From NCBI GenBank assembly GCA_963666505.2, contig CAXXXL010000003.1, positions 310,001 to 374,000 on the forward strand: 64,000 nt of DNA, in the 5' to 3' direction. The notes beneath the pieces were generated by a model that ran no database searches, was not told the DNA's origin, and worked only from the letters and a program-made list of their open reading frames with translations. Within the stretch, counting starts at the first letter, position 1; every line of letters starts with the position of its first letter. Of the stretch, positions 50,259 through 59,282 are shown piece after piece. The DNA comes from JABGQS01 sp963666505. GTDB lineage: Bacteria > Bacillota > Clostridia > Christensenellales > SZUA-584. The position numbers and the translations under genes were made by a program.

Positions 50259-50840
50259 ATGAGCAACACAAAAGAAAAGCTGATGGAAGCTGCCCGCGAA
50301 CTGTTTGAGACTAATGGTTATGCAGCAACTACTACAAAGCAGATTGCCGAAAAAGCAGGAGTCAGCGAGGTAACGCTGTTCAGGCACTTCGAAACTAAGA
50401 GGAATCTTTTCGAGATGATTATTCACGGAAGCCTTCACCCGTATAAGCTGGAGGAGTATCTTGAAAAAGAGGTACAGTATGATCTCGATACAGACCTCCG
50501 AATCATTGCGAAAAATATGATGCGCACATACCAGAGCAATGTACCGCTTATGAGGATGGTTTTCAAAGATGGTATGCACGATTCTATATCGAAGATGCAC
50601 CTCTGGAAACACGAAAAAAATGCAAATAAAAGTCTGAAAAACTATTTTGAACAGATGCACGCAATGGGGCGAATGAAAGCGGACCCGAAAATGGCAATGA
50701 TATTCTGCATGAACAATATAGCAGGATATATAGCAAAAAGCATGTTTATGGAGCACGGCCATAAAAACAACCCCCACGGGATGAATCAGGAATATTTCGA
50801 TTGGATGATAGGCCGAGTTATTTTTGCACTTAAAAATTAA
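50259..50840 (+). CDS. TetR family transcriptional regulator
   Basis: 193 residues. N-terminal helix-turn-helix: A-A-R-E-L-F-E-T-N-G-Y-A-A-T-T-T-K-Q-I-A with V-S-E-V-T-L-F-R-H-F at the recognition helix, then a helical ligand domain. It heads an operon with two ABC exporter genes, so it probably represses them until an exported drug or metabolite binds. TTGGAG precedes the ATG. Confidence 0.92.
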   Translation: MSNTKEKLMEAARELFETNGYAATTTKQIAEKAGVSEVTLFRHFETKRNLFEMIIHGSLHPYKLEEYLEKEVQYDLDTDLRIIAKNMMRTYQSNVPLMRMVFKDGMHDSISKMHLWKHEKNANKSLKNYFEQMHAMGRMKADPKMAMIFCMNNIAGYIAKSMFMEHGHKNNPHGMNQEYFDWMIGRVIFALKN

Positions 50841-50864
50841 TATATATATACGAAAGGAAAGAGT

Positions 50865-52592
50865 ATGAAAAAACTACTTAGGTATTTAAAGCCGTATAAG
50901 TGGCAGGCAATAATCATCATTGTGCTGACGACTATTCAGTCACTAAGCCAGCTATATTTGCCTACGCTTATGTCGGACATAGTTGATAAGGGCGTCGTGA
51001 ACCAGGATATAGCTATGATAATAAACACCGGGCTGGTTATGCTGGGGTTTACGGCTATAGTTACGGTAAGCACGATTTTTACAAGGTTTTTTGCATCAAA
51101 AACGGCAGTAGGCTTCGCTAAAGATATTCGCAGGGATATCTTCAGAAAAGTCGAGAGTTATTCGCTGCACGAGTTTGATCAGATTGGAACAGCATCGCTG
51201 GTAACGCGCTCGACAAACGACGTAACACAGATACAAAACGTGTTTGTGATGATACTGTCGATGCTGCTTTCTGCTCCTATAATGGCGGTTGGTGGAATAC
51301 TTATGGCACTGCGGACGAATACTGGACTCTCATGGGTCATTGCAGCAGCTATCGGAGTAATTGGCATTATGATTGCTGTTATAGCAACCAAGGCTCTGCC
51401 GTTATTCAAGTCTATACAAAAAAAGATAGACAGGGTGAACCTCGTGCTTCGTGAGGGGCTTACGGGTATACGTGTAATACGTGCTTTCAATAAAAATAAA
51501 TATGAATCGGCAAGGTTTGAAGAAGCGAACACAGACCTTACAAGTACATCCGTAAAGGTATATAGATGGATGGGTGTGATAATGCCGGGGATAATGCTTC
51601 TTCTGAACGTTACGGTAGTGGCGATAATATGGTTCGGCGGTCTTAGGATATCAAATGCCCAGATGCAGGTGGGTGACTTAATGGCGTTCCAGCAGTATGC
51701 GATGCAGGTAATGTTTGCTTTCATAATGGCGACAATGATGTTTGTTATGCTGCCCCGTGCATCGGCTTCGGCAGAACGTATCAACGAGGTACTCGATATG
51801 CCTGTAAGCATAGAAGAAACAACGGCGCAGACTCCTATGACGACATGCCGCGGATGTGTCGAGTTTAAGAATGTCAGCTTTTCTTACTTTGGAGCGGAAG
51901 AGCCTGCCATATGCGACATCTCACTTGTGGCAAAGCCTGGAGAAGTTACCGCAATCATCGGCGGAACGGGCTCGGGCAAATCTACTCTGGTAAAGATGAT
52001 ACCAAGATTCTATGATGTGACTAAAGGCCAGGTGCTTGTGGACGGAGTTGACGTAAAGGATTATCCACAGCTTGTACTTAGAGAAAAGATTGGATACGTT
52101 CCGCAGAAGATAACGCTTATGAGCGGCACTATAGCTCAAAATGTGAAATACGGCAAAGACGACGCTTCGCAGGAAGAGGTATTGAAAGCACTGGAGACTG
52201 CGCAGGCAACCGAGTTTATATCCGAGCTTGAAAACGGGGCAGAGTCGATGGTAGCGCAGGGCGGTACCAACTATTCTGGAGGTCAGAAACAGAGGATAAG
52301 CATTGCAAGGGCGCTTGTCAGAAAGCCGGAAGTTTATGTGTTTGACGACAGTTTCTCGGCACTTGACTTCAAGACGGATTCAAAGCTAAGAAGAGCATTA
52401 AAGGCAGATATAAAAGATGCGACAGTGTTTATAGTTGCACAGCGTGTAAGCACGGTTATGAACGCAGATAGTATAATAGTCCTTGATAACGGAAGGGTCG
52501 TCGGGCAGGGCAAGCACAAAGACCTGCTTGAAACTTGTACGACTTATCAGGAGATTGTACGCTCGCAGCTCTCAATGGAGGAACTAGCATGA
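50865..52592 (+). CDS. heterodimeric ABC exporter, subunit 1 (degenerate site)
   Basis: 575 residues, six-helix membrane domain then an ATPase with Walker A G-G-T-G-S-G-K-S-T, signature Y-S-G-G-Q-K-Q-R, and Walker B Y-V-F-D-D-S-F-S-A-L-D: the catalytic Glu is Asp, as in the inactive-site subunit of LmrC- and TM287-type exporters. It pairs with the next gene, whose start overlaps its stop as ATGA. Multidrug or lipid export is the likely role, controlled by TetR. Confidence 0.92.
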   Translation: MKKLLRYLKPYKWQAIIIIVLTTIQSLSQLYLPTLMSDIVDKGVVNQDIAMIINTGLVMLGFTAIVTVSTIFTRFFASKTAVGFAKDIRRDIFRKVESYSLHEFDQIGTASLVTRSTNDVTQIQNVFVMILSMLLSAPIMAVGGILMALRTNTGLSWVIAAAIGVIGIMIAVIATKALPLFKSIQKKIDRVNLVLREGLTGIRVIRAFNKNKYESARFEEANTDLTSTSVKVYRWMGVIMPGIMLLLNVTVVAIIWFGGLRISNAQMQVGDLMAFQQYAMQVMFAFIMATMMFVMLPRASASAERINEVLDMPVSIEETTAQTPMTTCRGCVEFKNVSFSYFGAEEPAICDISLVAKPGEVTAIIGGTGSGKSTLVKMIPRFYDVTKGQVLVDGVDVKDYPQLVLREKIGYVPQKITLMSGTIAQNVKYGKDDASQEEVLKALETAQATEFISELENGAESMVAQGGTNYSGGQKQRISIARALVRKPEVYVFDDSFSALDFKTDSKLRRALKADIKDATVFIVAQRVSTVMNADSIIVLDNGRVVGQGKHKDLLETCTTYQEIVRSQLSMEELA

Positions 52593-54622
52593 GTGAAAGA
52601 AATAAAGCAAAACCAGCGCAGGCCAAAGGGATGGGCAGAGGACCTGGGCCGGGCGGGCACATGGGCGGAGCGATCGTCGAGAAACCAAAAGATTTCAAGG
52701 GTGGTTTCAAAAGGCTGCTCAGATATTTGGGCAAGTATAAGATAGCGCTCGTAATAGTACTTATAATGGCGGTCGGAGGAGCGGTTTTCTCGATCTTCGG
52801 CCCTAAGATACTTGGGCGTGCGACAACGGAGCTGTTTGCTCCTACACTGGCTAAAGTTGAAGCCATGAGCCAGCTCAAGGACATATTACCGGCTGAGGTT
52901 GTTGACCAGATAAAGAGCGGTGAGCTGTCTGAGCAGGAGATGATGACTCTTGTTATGCAGAACGTTGACATGAACGACCCGGAGCAGGCTGCGGTGCTTC
53001 AGAAGGCGTATGCAGATTTCCAGACGGCATCGGAGATGAAAATCGACTTTGGAGCTATAGCAAAGATAATATGGCTCGTGCTCATACTCTACGGCGTGAG
53101 TGCGATATTCAACTTTGTGATGCAGTTTGTGATGGCAAAGACGTCGCAAAGCGTTGTGTATGAAATGAGAAAGCAGGTGGAGGCAAAGCTCTCGAAGCTG
53201 CCGCTTAAGTTCTTTGACGGCAGAACGCACGGCGAGATACTCTCCCGTGTGACAAATGATATTGACACAGTTTCTTCAACTATGCAGCAGGGCGTGACGC
53301 AGGTTATAACATCTGCTACTCTAATGATAGGAATCACGGTCATGATGTTTACGATATCGTGGATCATAACACTTGTGTGCCTTGTGGTAATACCGATGAG
53401 CTTTATATTCATAAGAGCGATAATAAAGCGTTCTCAGAAATACTTCAAGCAGCAGCAGAAAGAGATCGGAAATATAAACGGACATGTTGAAGAAATGTAT
53501 GCAGGGCATCTGGTAGTTAAAGCTTATGGCAAGGAAGCTGACAGTGTTGCAGAATTTGACGAGACGAACGAGCGGCTGTATGGAGTTGGCTGGAAAGCAC
53601 AGTTCCTGTCCGGAATAATGATGCCGGTAATGACGCTTATAAACAACCTTTCATATGTGCTGGTGTGTGTTATCGGCGGTGTGATGGTTATAAACGGCAG
53701 CATTACTATAGGGAACGTACAGGCATTTATACAGTATTCAAGAAGGTTCTCTCAGCCTATAGCCCAGACTGCCCAGATAGCGAATGTAATGCAGTCTACT
53801 GTGGCTGCGGCAGAGCGTGTGTTCGAGGTCTTAGATGAAGAAGAGATAAGCCCAGAAGATAATCAGAACTATATTGAAAAGTCAAAAGGCGCTGTGGTGT
53901 TCGACCACGTTAAGTTTGGCTATGAGCCGGGCATTACGGTAATAAAAGACATGAACCTTGATGTTGCACCAGGCAGCGTTATCGCGATAGTCGGCCCGAC
54001 AGGAGCGGGCAAGACAACGCTTGTAAACCTGCTGATGCGCTTCTATGAAGTAGACAGCGGCAGAATAACGGTAGACGGCGTGGATATTACCAGCGTACCC
54101 AGAGAAAACCTGCGCAAACAGTTTGGCATGGTGCTTCAGGATACATGGCTGTTCGGTGGTACTATCGAACAGAACATTGCGTATGGCAACGACAAGGCGA
54201 GCAAAGAGGATATCGTTAAAGCCGCCAAGATGGCTCATGCAGACCATTTCATAAGGACGCTGCCAAAAGGATATGACACGGTGCTGAACGAAGAGGCAAG
54301 CAACATTTCGCAGGGACAGAAGCAGCTGCTGACTATTGCAAGAGCGCTGCTGGCAGACCCGCCGGTGCTGATACTCGACGAAGCTACTAGCAGCGTTGAC
54401 ACGAGGACGGAAGAATATATACAGAGCGCTATGATAGAGCTGATGAAGGGAAGGACGAACTTCGTTATTGCTCACAGGCTCTCGACAATACGTGACGCTT
54501 CCACGATACTTGTAATGAACGAGGGAGAAGTGATAGAGCAGGGTAACCACGAGTCTCTGATGAGTCAAAACGGCTTCTATGCAGACCTTTACAACAGCCA
54601 GTTCCTTGGCGAAGAGATATAG
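52589..54622 (+). CDS. heterodimeric ABC exporter, subunit 2 (catalytic site)
   Basis: 677 residues. A glycine-rich N-terminal extension, a long acidic insertion between helices 1 and 2 (about 85-150), six helices, then an ATPase with Walker A G-P-T-G-A-G-K-T-T, Walker B L-I-L-D-E-A-T-S-S-V-D with the catalytic Glu, and an off-consensus signature I-S-Q-G-Q-K-Q. The poor signature here and the Asp in the partner's Walker B belong to the same composite site, so one site of the pair is degenerate. The start follows GGAGG. Confidence 0.92.
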   Translation: MSERNKAKPAQAKGMGRGPGPGGHMGGAIVEKPKDFKGGFKRLLRYLGKYKIALVIVLIMAVGGAVFSIFGPKILGRATTELFAPTLAKVEAMSQLKDILPAEVVDQIKSGELSEQEMMTLVMQNVDMNDPEQAAVLQKAYADFQTASEMKIDFGAIAKIIWLVLILYGVSAIFNFVMQFVMAKTSQSVVYEMRKQVEAKLSKLPLKFFDGRTHGEILSRVTNDIDTVSSTMQQGVTQVITSATLMIGITVMMFTISWIITLVCLVVIPMSFIFIRAIIKRSQKYFKQQQKEIGNINGHVEEMYAGHLVVKAYGKEADSVAEFDETNERLYGVGWKAQFLSGIMMPVMTLINNLSYVLVCVIGGVMVINGSITIGNVQAFIQYSRRFSQPIAQTAQIANVMQSTVAAAERVFEVLDEEEISPEDNQNYIEKSKGAVVFDHVKFGYEPGITVIKDMNLDVAPGSVIAIVGPTGAGKTTLVNLLMRFYEVDSGRITVDGVDITSVPRENLRKQFGMVLQDTWLFGGTIEQNIAYGNDKASKEDIVKAAKMAHADHFIRTLPKGYDTVLNEEASNISQGQKQLLTIARALLADPPVLILDEATSSVDTRTEEYIQSAMIELMKGRTNFVIAHRLSTIRDASTILVMNEGEVIEQGNHESLMSQNGFYADLYNSQFLGEEI

Positions 54623-54637
54623 TTTAGTAATTCAACG

Positions 54638-54668
54638 GGAGCGTCTTTAAAACAGGCGCTCCTTTTTT
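54638..54668 (+). terminator. terminator of the TetR-ABC exporter operon
   Basis: GGAGCG pairs with CGCTCC around a 13-base loop, with six T's. Confidence 0.85.
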
Positions 54669-54742
54669 GATTAATCGATAACAGCAGGCAATATGATATA
54701 ATACAATGAAGCAGGGGGAAAAACTACTGAAAGGAAACTTTT

Positions 54743-56203
54743 ATGGATACAAAAAGGCCGAATATAATATTTATATTTTCTGATCAGCATAATTCATCGG
54801 TTATAGGTGCAGCAGGCGACACGGTTGCAGTGACCCCGAACCTCGACAGCCTTGCAGAGAAAGGCACGATGCTCAGCGACTGTTACTGCGCTTCTCCGCT
54901 GTGCGTGCCCAGCAGGAGCTGCATGCTCACAGGGCAGCTGCCCACCCAAACGGGTATATACAACAATCATCAGTCTCTGCGCTTCGAGCAGGCGACATTT
55001 GCCCACAGCCTTACCGCTTCAGGGTACAGCACGGTTTTGTGCGGCAGGATGCACTTCATCGGCGATGAACAGCGGCACGGTTTTCAGGAGAGGCTGGTCG
55101 GGGATTTTACGCCGACTCATGAGCGTATGGGGGGCAAATTCCTTGGAAGCCTAACCGGCTCAACAGGGCCGTCTATCGTATCGATAGAGAAATCCGGCCC
55201 CGGCTATTCCAGCGCTCTTGCCTATGACGAAGATGTGGTAAACGCTGCCTGCAGCTATGTTGAAGGATACGAAAGCGAGCAGCCGCTATTTATGACAGTC
55301 GGGCTGCACGACCCGCATTGCCCTTATGTGTGCCCTGAGGAGCTGTTTGAATATTATATCGATAAAGTCACTGCTGATGATGATCTTGAGTTTGAAAGGC
55401 GCAAAGCACATCCTGCAGTAAAAAAGTGGTTTGAGCTAAGGTCGGTTGAAAACGTAACAAAAGAAGAAGTAATAAGAGTAAAGGCAGCATACTACGGCAT
55501 GGTAACGTTTATGGACAGCCTTATCGGCAGGCTGCTTGATACGGTGGATAACAAGCTTGACCCGGACAACACTCTAATTATCTACAGCTCTGACCACGGC
55601 GACTGCATCGGTGACAACGGACTGTTCTGGAAAACGAACTTCTATGAGGGCTCTGTGAAAGTGCCGCTTATATTCAAATATCCGAAACTCTTTGCACAAA
55701 ACAGAAAAATCAGCGCTCCAACCAGTCTTACGGATTTGGCGCCGACGCTTTGTGATATAGCCGGGGCGCAAATGCTGCCGGATACTTTTGGCAGAAGCCT
55801 GCTGCCTCTGCTCAGCGGGGAGGAGGAAGAGGATTTCGGCAGGGTAATAATATCCCAGCTTGCAGATATTAAAGGGGATGCTCCGTCCGCTATGATTAAA
55901 AAGGACGGATATAAGCTTGTAAAGCATATGAGATATGACGACGTCCAGCTTTTTGACCTTTCTAAAGACCCGAAAGAAAAAAGCGACCTTGGCAGAGACA
56001 GAAGATATGAAAGCGTCAGGCAGGCGCTGCTTAAGATATTGGAAGAGTACTGGGATGAGGAGGAAGTCAGAAAAACATATGAGCAGGACGCTGCGGACCG
56101 AGAAATATTCTACGGTGCTGTGGAAAAATGCGAGTATGATTCAAAGTATAACTGGCCGGGCAGGCCGGAACAGAACTATATTTTGGACAGAGAGGTGGAT
56201 TAA
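54743..56203 (+). CDS. Cys-type sulfatase
   Basis: 486 residues. The modification motif C-V-P-S-R-S-C-M-L-T-G begins at Cys54, which must be converted to formylglycine for activity; an anaerobic maturase would be needed and is not in the window. Metal ligands include Asp14 in S-D-Q-H and the late S-S-D-H-G-D. There is no signal peptide, so it acts in the cytoplasm on imported sulfate or phosphonate esters. Two bases separate it from an HpaI-type aldolase gene, so the two likely serve one pathway. The substrate is unknown. Confidence 0.88.
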   Translation: MDTKRPNIIFIFSDQHNSSVIGAAGDTVAVTPNLDSLAEKGTMLSDCYCASPLCVPSRSCMLTGQLPTQTGIYNNHQSLRFEQATFAHSLTASGYSTVLCGRMHFIGDEQRHGFQERLVGDFTPTHERMGGKFLGSLTGSTGPSIVSIEKSGPGYSSALAYDEDVVNAACSYVEGYESEQPLFMTVGLHDPHCPYVCPEELFEYYIDKVTADDDLEFERRKAHPAVKKWFELRSVENVTKEEVIRVKAAYYGMVTFMDSLIGRLLDTVDNKLDPDNTLIIYSSDHGDCIGDNGLFWKTNFYEGSVKVPLIFKYPKLFAQNRKISAPTSLTDLAPTLCDIAGAQMLPDTFGRSLLPLLSGEEEEDFGRVIISQLADIKGDAPSAMIKKDGYKLVKHMRYDDVQLFDLSKDPKEKSDLGRDRRYESVRQALLKILEEYWDEEEVRKTYEQDAADREIFYGAVEKCEYDSKYNWPGRPEQNYILDREVD

Positions 56204-56205
56204 TA

Positions 56206-56991
56206 ATGAGGAAATGCAATATACTTCCGATGATGGAAAAAGGCGAAGTCGTAAAATGTGCGATGCTGCATTCCAACGACCACAGGCTGGTGGAGCTCGC
56301 CTGCATAAACGGGTTTGACTGCCTCTGGATATGCAATGAGCACACGGCCAACGACTGGAGTAAAATTGAGACCATGATTCTCGCTTCAAAGGCGCACAAC
56401 ACGGATATACTAATCCGCACAGAGAGAGGCTCATATAGCGAGCTTATCAAACCCATTGAGCTTGACGCCACGGGGATAATAGTGCCGCACTGCATGAGCT
56501 ATGAAGATGCGCTGAGCATAAGAAAGATGACGAGGTTTTACCCTAAAGGGCTGCGACCGCTCAATAGCATTGGTGCAGATTCAGACTATCTTACAGTTAC
56601 GCTGGATGATTATATCCGTCATGCGGAGAATGAAAAGCTCGTTGCCGTGATGATCGAAGACAAGGAAGCCGTACCGGACCTAGAGCGTATATGCAGCATC
56701 GATGGCATCAATATGATTCTTTTCGGACCGGGCGACTACAGTCAGAGCTTAGGAGTTACCGGGCAGTTCGGTACGAACAAAGATATACTCGATCTGTATG
56801 CCAGGATACCAAAGGAAGCGGCGAAGCACGGTAAGTACTCTGGCGTCGTATGCACTTTTGAAAACTGCGAATCGCTTATAGATATGGGATATAACTTTCT
56901 TGTTATCTGTGTGGATATTGTCGGGCTTTCTGCCTATTACAAAGACAGCATTAAAAGGTTTAACGAAATACTTATGAAAAAAAGAGGATAG
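56206..56991 (+). CDS. HpcH/HpaI family aldolase, second copy
   Basis: 261 residues, a paralogue of the gene at 23271. E-H at 45-46, Arg71 in I-R-T-E, Glu151 in M-I-E-D and Asp177 in G-P-G-D supply the general base and metal site of class II pyruvate aldolases. Directly downstream of the sulfatase, so it probably splits a keto-deoxy acid produced from the sulfatase product. The specificity is unknown. Confidence 0.83.
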   Translation: MRKCNILPMMEKGEVVKCAMLHSNDHRLVELACINGFDCLWICNEHTANDWSKIETMILASKAHNTDILIRTERGSYSELIKPIELDATGIIVPHCMSYEDALSIRKMTRFYPKGLRPLNSIGADSDYLTVTLDDYIRHAENEKLVAVMIEDKEAVPDLERICSIDGINMILFGPGDYSQSLGVTGQFGTNKDILDLYARIPKEAAKHGKYSGVVCTFENCESLIDMGYNFLVICVDIVGLSAYYKDSIKRFNEILMKKRG

Positions 56992-57150
56992 CAGATATCC
57001 TAGGAGCGAAAGCGAGCATTTAAAAAAGCCAGGCAAGTGTTATACAGTGCTGATTTTGTGCTTTATAATGCACCTGTTTACTATGGATTTTTTGTTCAAA
57101 ATGCTATATAATGTAAACACCGACTATATTGCCTTCAATGGAGAAATGTT

Positions 57151-57621
57151 ATGAGTATTGTTTACAGAAAAGCAAAGCCCAAGGATATCAGTATACTTGC
57201 CAAGGTCCGGATAAAAATCATAGAGGAGGACTCCGGCAAGATGAGCAGCCAGGAAAAAGAAGAGCTTACAAAAGGCATAAAAGAATATTTGGCTAAGGCG
57301 ATGAAAGCAGGCACTTTTTTTGCATATATGGCTTTTGACAAGACGAAGTTTGCGGGCACTTGTTCTATGAACCTCTACAGCGTGCTGCCCGGCAAGAAGC
57401 TGCCGAGCGGGAAAAGAGCATACCTGCAGAATATGTATGTTGAACCTCTATACAGAGGAAAAGGGATAGCAAAAAAGCTGGTAGCGCTGACAACGGATGA
57501 AGCAAGGAAAAAGGGGCATTCAAGGATAGAGCTGCATGCAAGCAGCGCAGGCAAGCCATTGTTTGAAAAGTGCGGCTTTAAAAAAGATATACGCAGCCTT
57601 TCATATATGGTGAGCTACTGA
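57151..57621 (+). CDS. GNAT family N-acetyltransferase
   Basis: 156 residues. Y-L-Q-N-M-Y-V-E-P-L-Y-R-G-K-G-I-A-K-K-L at about 91-110 is the acetyl-CoA-binding motif A, followed by the L-H-A-S-S-A-G-K-P-L-F-E-K-C-G-F end typical of GNAT proteins. Substrate unknown. A weak SD (GGAG) precedes the ATG; it stands alone. Confidence 0.88.
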   Translation: MSIVYRKAKPKDISILAKVRIKIIEEDSGKMSSQEKEELTKGIKEYLAKAMKAGTFFAYMAFDKTKFAGTCSMNLYSVLPGKKLPSGKRAYLQNMYVEPLYRGKGIAKKLVALTTDEARKKGHSRIELHASSAGKPLFEKCGFKKDIRSLSYMVSY

Positions 57622-57704
57622 AAAACGGTACGGTATAAACAGGCATTTTAAACGAGCTTATTATAAAGAGAGATATAAAAATTACTACGGTACAGGACGA
57701 TGTT

Positions 57705-58496
57705 ATGGAGAAAGTGCTAGGGTTAATAGAAAAGGAAATAGACAAAGGGTTATTTGCAGAGCTGATAAAAATATACAGTTTTATCGATACAAATTATAAT
57801 GCCGAGGAAACCGTTTATAAAGACAGTGAAATAAGGTTTAAATGCGGCGGCAAGAATCTTGCTACAGTAAGAGTTAACGGAAAAGTATTATCAGTACTTA
57901 TAATCTTCGGGAAAGCGCAAAGGGATAAGTTTGATATAGTCAGAAATACATTCTCGCAGTATATTCAAAATATATACGACAGCAGCAAAACATATCATGA
58001 CGGCAAATGGATGTCTGTAGAAATCAAAAACTCCAAACAGGCATCTGAAATTATAGAAATGATAAAAATCAAGAAACAACCAAACCCAAAAACCATATCC
58101 ATGTGCGGCTATAAATGCGGCTTGTGTAAAGCGTATATAAAAAATGTTAGAAAAAATGACCAAAGACAGGAACAGCAGAACGTTTGGAAAAAATATTACA
58201 AACTGAACATATCGACCGACGATATGAAGTGTGACGGATGCAGAAGTGAAATGAAGGAGGCAAGGTGTCTTGATAGCGGGTGTCCCGTCCGCAGCTGTGT
58301 TACGGATAAGAAAATAGGCAGCTGTGCAAATTGCGGTGATTATCCCTGTGAGATTTTTTTTCAAAGAGAAGGGCTTTGCTATGCAAATGCAAAGGACATG
58401 CAAAAAGAAAGCATTAGTGAGGAGGAGTTTGAAACTTATCTTCGGGCTTTTGATAATAAAACGAGGTTAGACAGGCTGAGAAGCAATACAGTATAG
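57705..58496 (+). CDS. DUF3788-DUF3795 fusion protein
   Basis: 263 residues with two parts. Residues 1-125 resemble DUF3788, a small alpha-beta domain of unknown role. Residues about 130-250 are a Cys-rich DUF3795-like domain with C-G-Y-K-C-G-L-C at 134-141, C-D-G-C, S-G-C-P-V-R-S-C and C-A-N-C-G-D-Y-P-C, likely binding zinc or an iron-sulfur cluster. In many genomes the two occur as separate genes. AGGA lies upstream of the ATG. Function unknown. Confidence 0.7.
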   Translation: MEKVLGLIEKEIDKGLFAELIKIYSFIDTNYNAEETVYKDSEIRFKCGGKNLATVRVNGKVLSVLIIFGKAQRDKFDIVRNTFSQYIQNIYDSSKTYHDGKWMSVEIKNSKQASEIIEMIKIKKQPNPKTISMCGYKCGLCKAYIKNVRKNDQRQEQQNVWKKYYKLNISTDDMKCDGCRSEMKEARCLDSGCPVRSCVTDKKIGSCANCGDYPCEIFFQREGLCYANAKDMQKESISEEEFETYLRAFDNKTRLDRLRSNTV

Positions 58497-58532
58497 TATA
58501 AATATACAGCTAAAGAAAAAAGGTTAAGATAT

Positions 58533-59108
58533 ATGATCAAAAAACTTAACAAACTGTCGGACGTACAGAAACAGCAGTTGATAGATTTGTTTTCGGCCTG
58601 CTTTTTCGAAGACGATAATAAAAAATATTTAGACCAGCAGAAAATAATCTTCGCAGACGCATTTCTTCCGGACAATGTTGCTACATATATCATAGACGGT
58701 CAGGTGGCGGGGCTGGTAGCGTTTTCAAATTCACAACACAGTGCAGTAAGATTCAGCAAAGATCTATGCAGGCAGCAGTTCGGGCTGCTTTTCGGTTCTA
58801 CCGTATACCGTTTTTTAAAGAGCTTCTTTGAGAAACCAAAGGTGGCTGCGAAGGATGAGGGGTATATAGACTTTTTATGTGTGCATGAAGAATACAGGAA
58901 ACAAGGTATTGCATCAAAGCTTCTTGAATATGCTTATACACAGGAGAACAAGAGATATTACGTGCTGGGGGTGCTTAATAAAAACGAAAGCGCAAAAAAG
59001 CTATATGATAAACTTGGCTATAAAAAAATCGGCACGAATAAAAAAATAATGATGAGAATCTTTATAAATGATTATGAAAATATTATGAAGCTGCAAAGGA
59101 AAGTTTAA
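58533..59108 (+). CDS. GNAT family N-acetyltransferase
   Basis: 191 residues. I-D-F-L-C-V-H-E-E-Y-R-K-Q-G-I-A-S-K-L-L at about 113-132 is motif A, and K-L-Y-D-K-L-G-Y-K-K-I is the C-terminal signature. An N-terminal extension of about 90 residues precedes the core. Substrate unknown. It follows the DUF3788-DUF3795 gene by 36 bases and is probably cotranscribed. Confidence 0.87.
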   Translation: MIKKLNKLSDVQKQQLIDLFSACFFEDDNKKYLDQQKIIFADAFLPDNVATYIIDGQVAGLVAFSNSQHSAVRFSKDLCRQQFGLLFGSTVYRFLKSFFEKPKVAAKDEGYIDFLCVHEEYRKQGIASKLLEYAYTQENKRYYVLGVLNKNESAKKLYDKLGYKKIGTNKKIMMRIFINDYENIMKLQRKV

Positions 59109-59282
59109 TTTTTAACGTTTTTATTGAATAAAAAAGTTTTTTTTGTTTATGTAGTTTCTTTTTTTTTATCCTTGATGTAGAATGTTATCGAAAAGAAAAT
59201 TAATAGTTTAATTCTATTATGTTTTTTTATTAATGTAAAATAGTTTTTCAGCCGTAAAAATAAATTACAAAGGAGTTTATAT

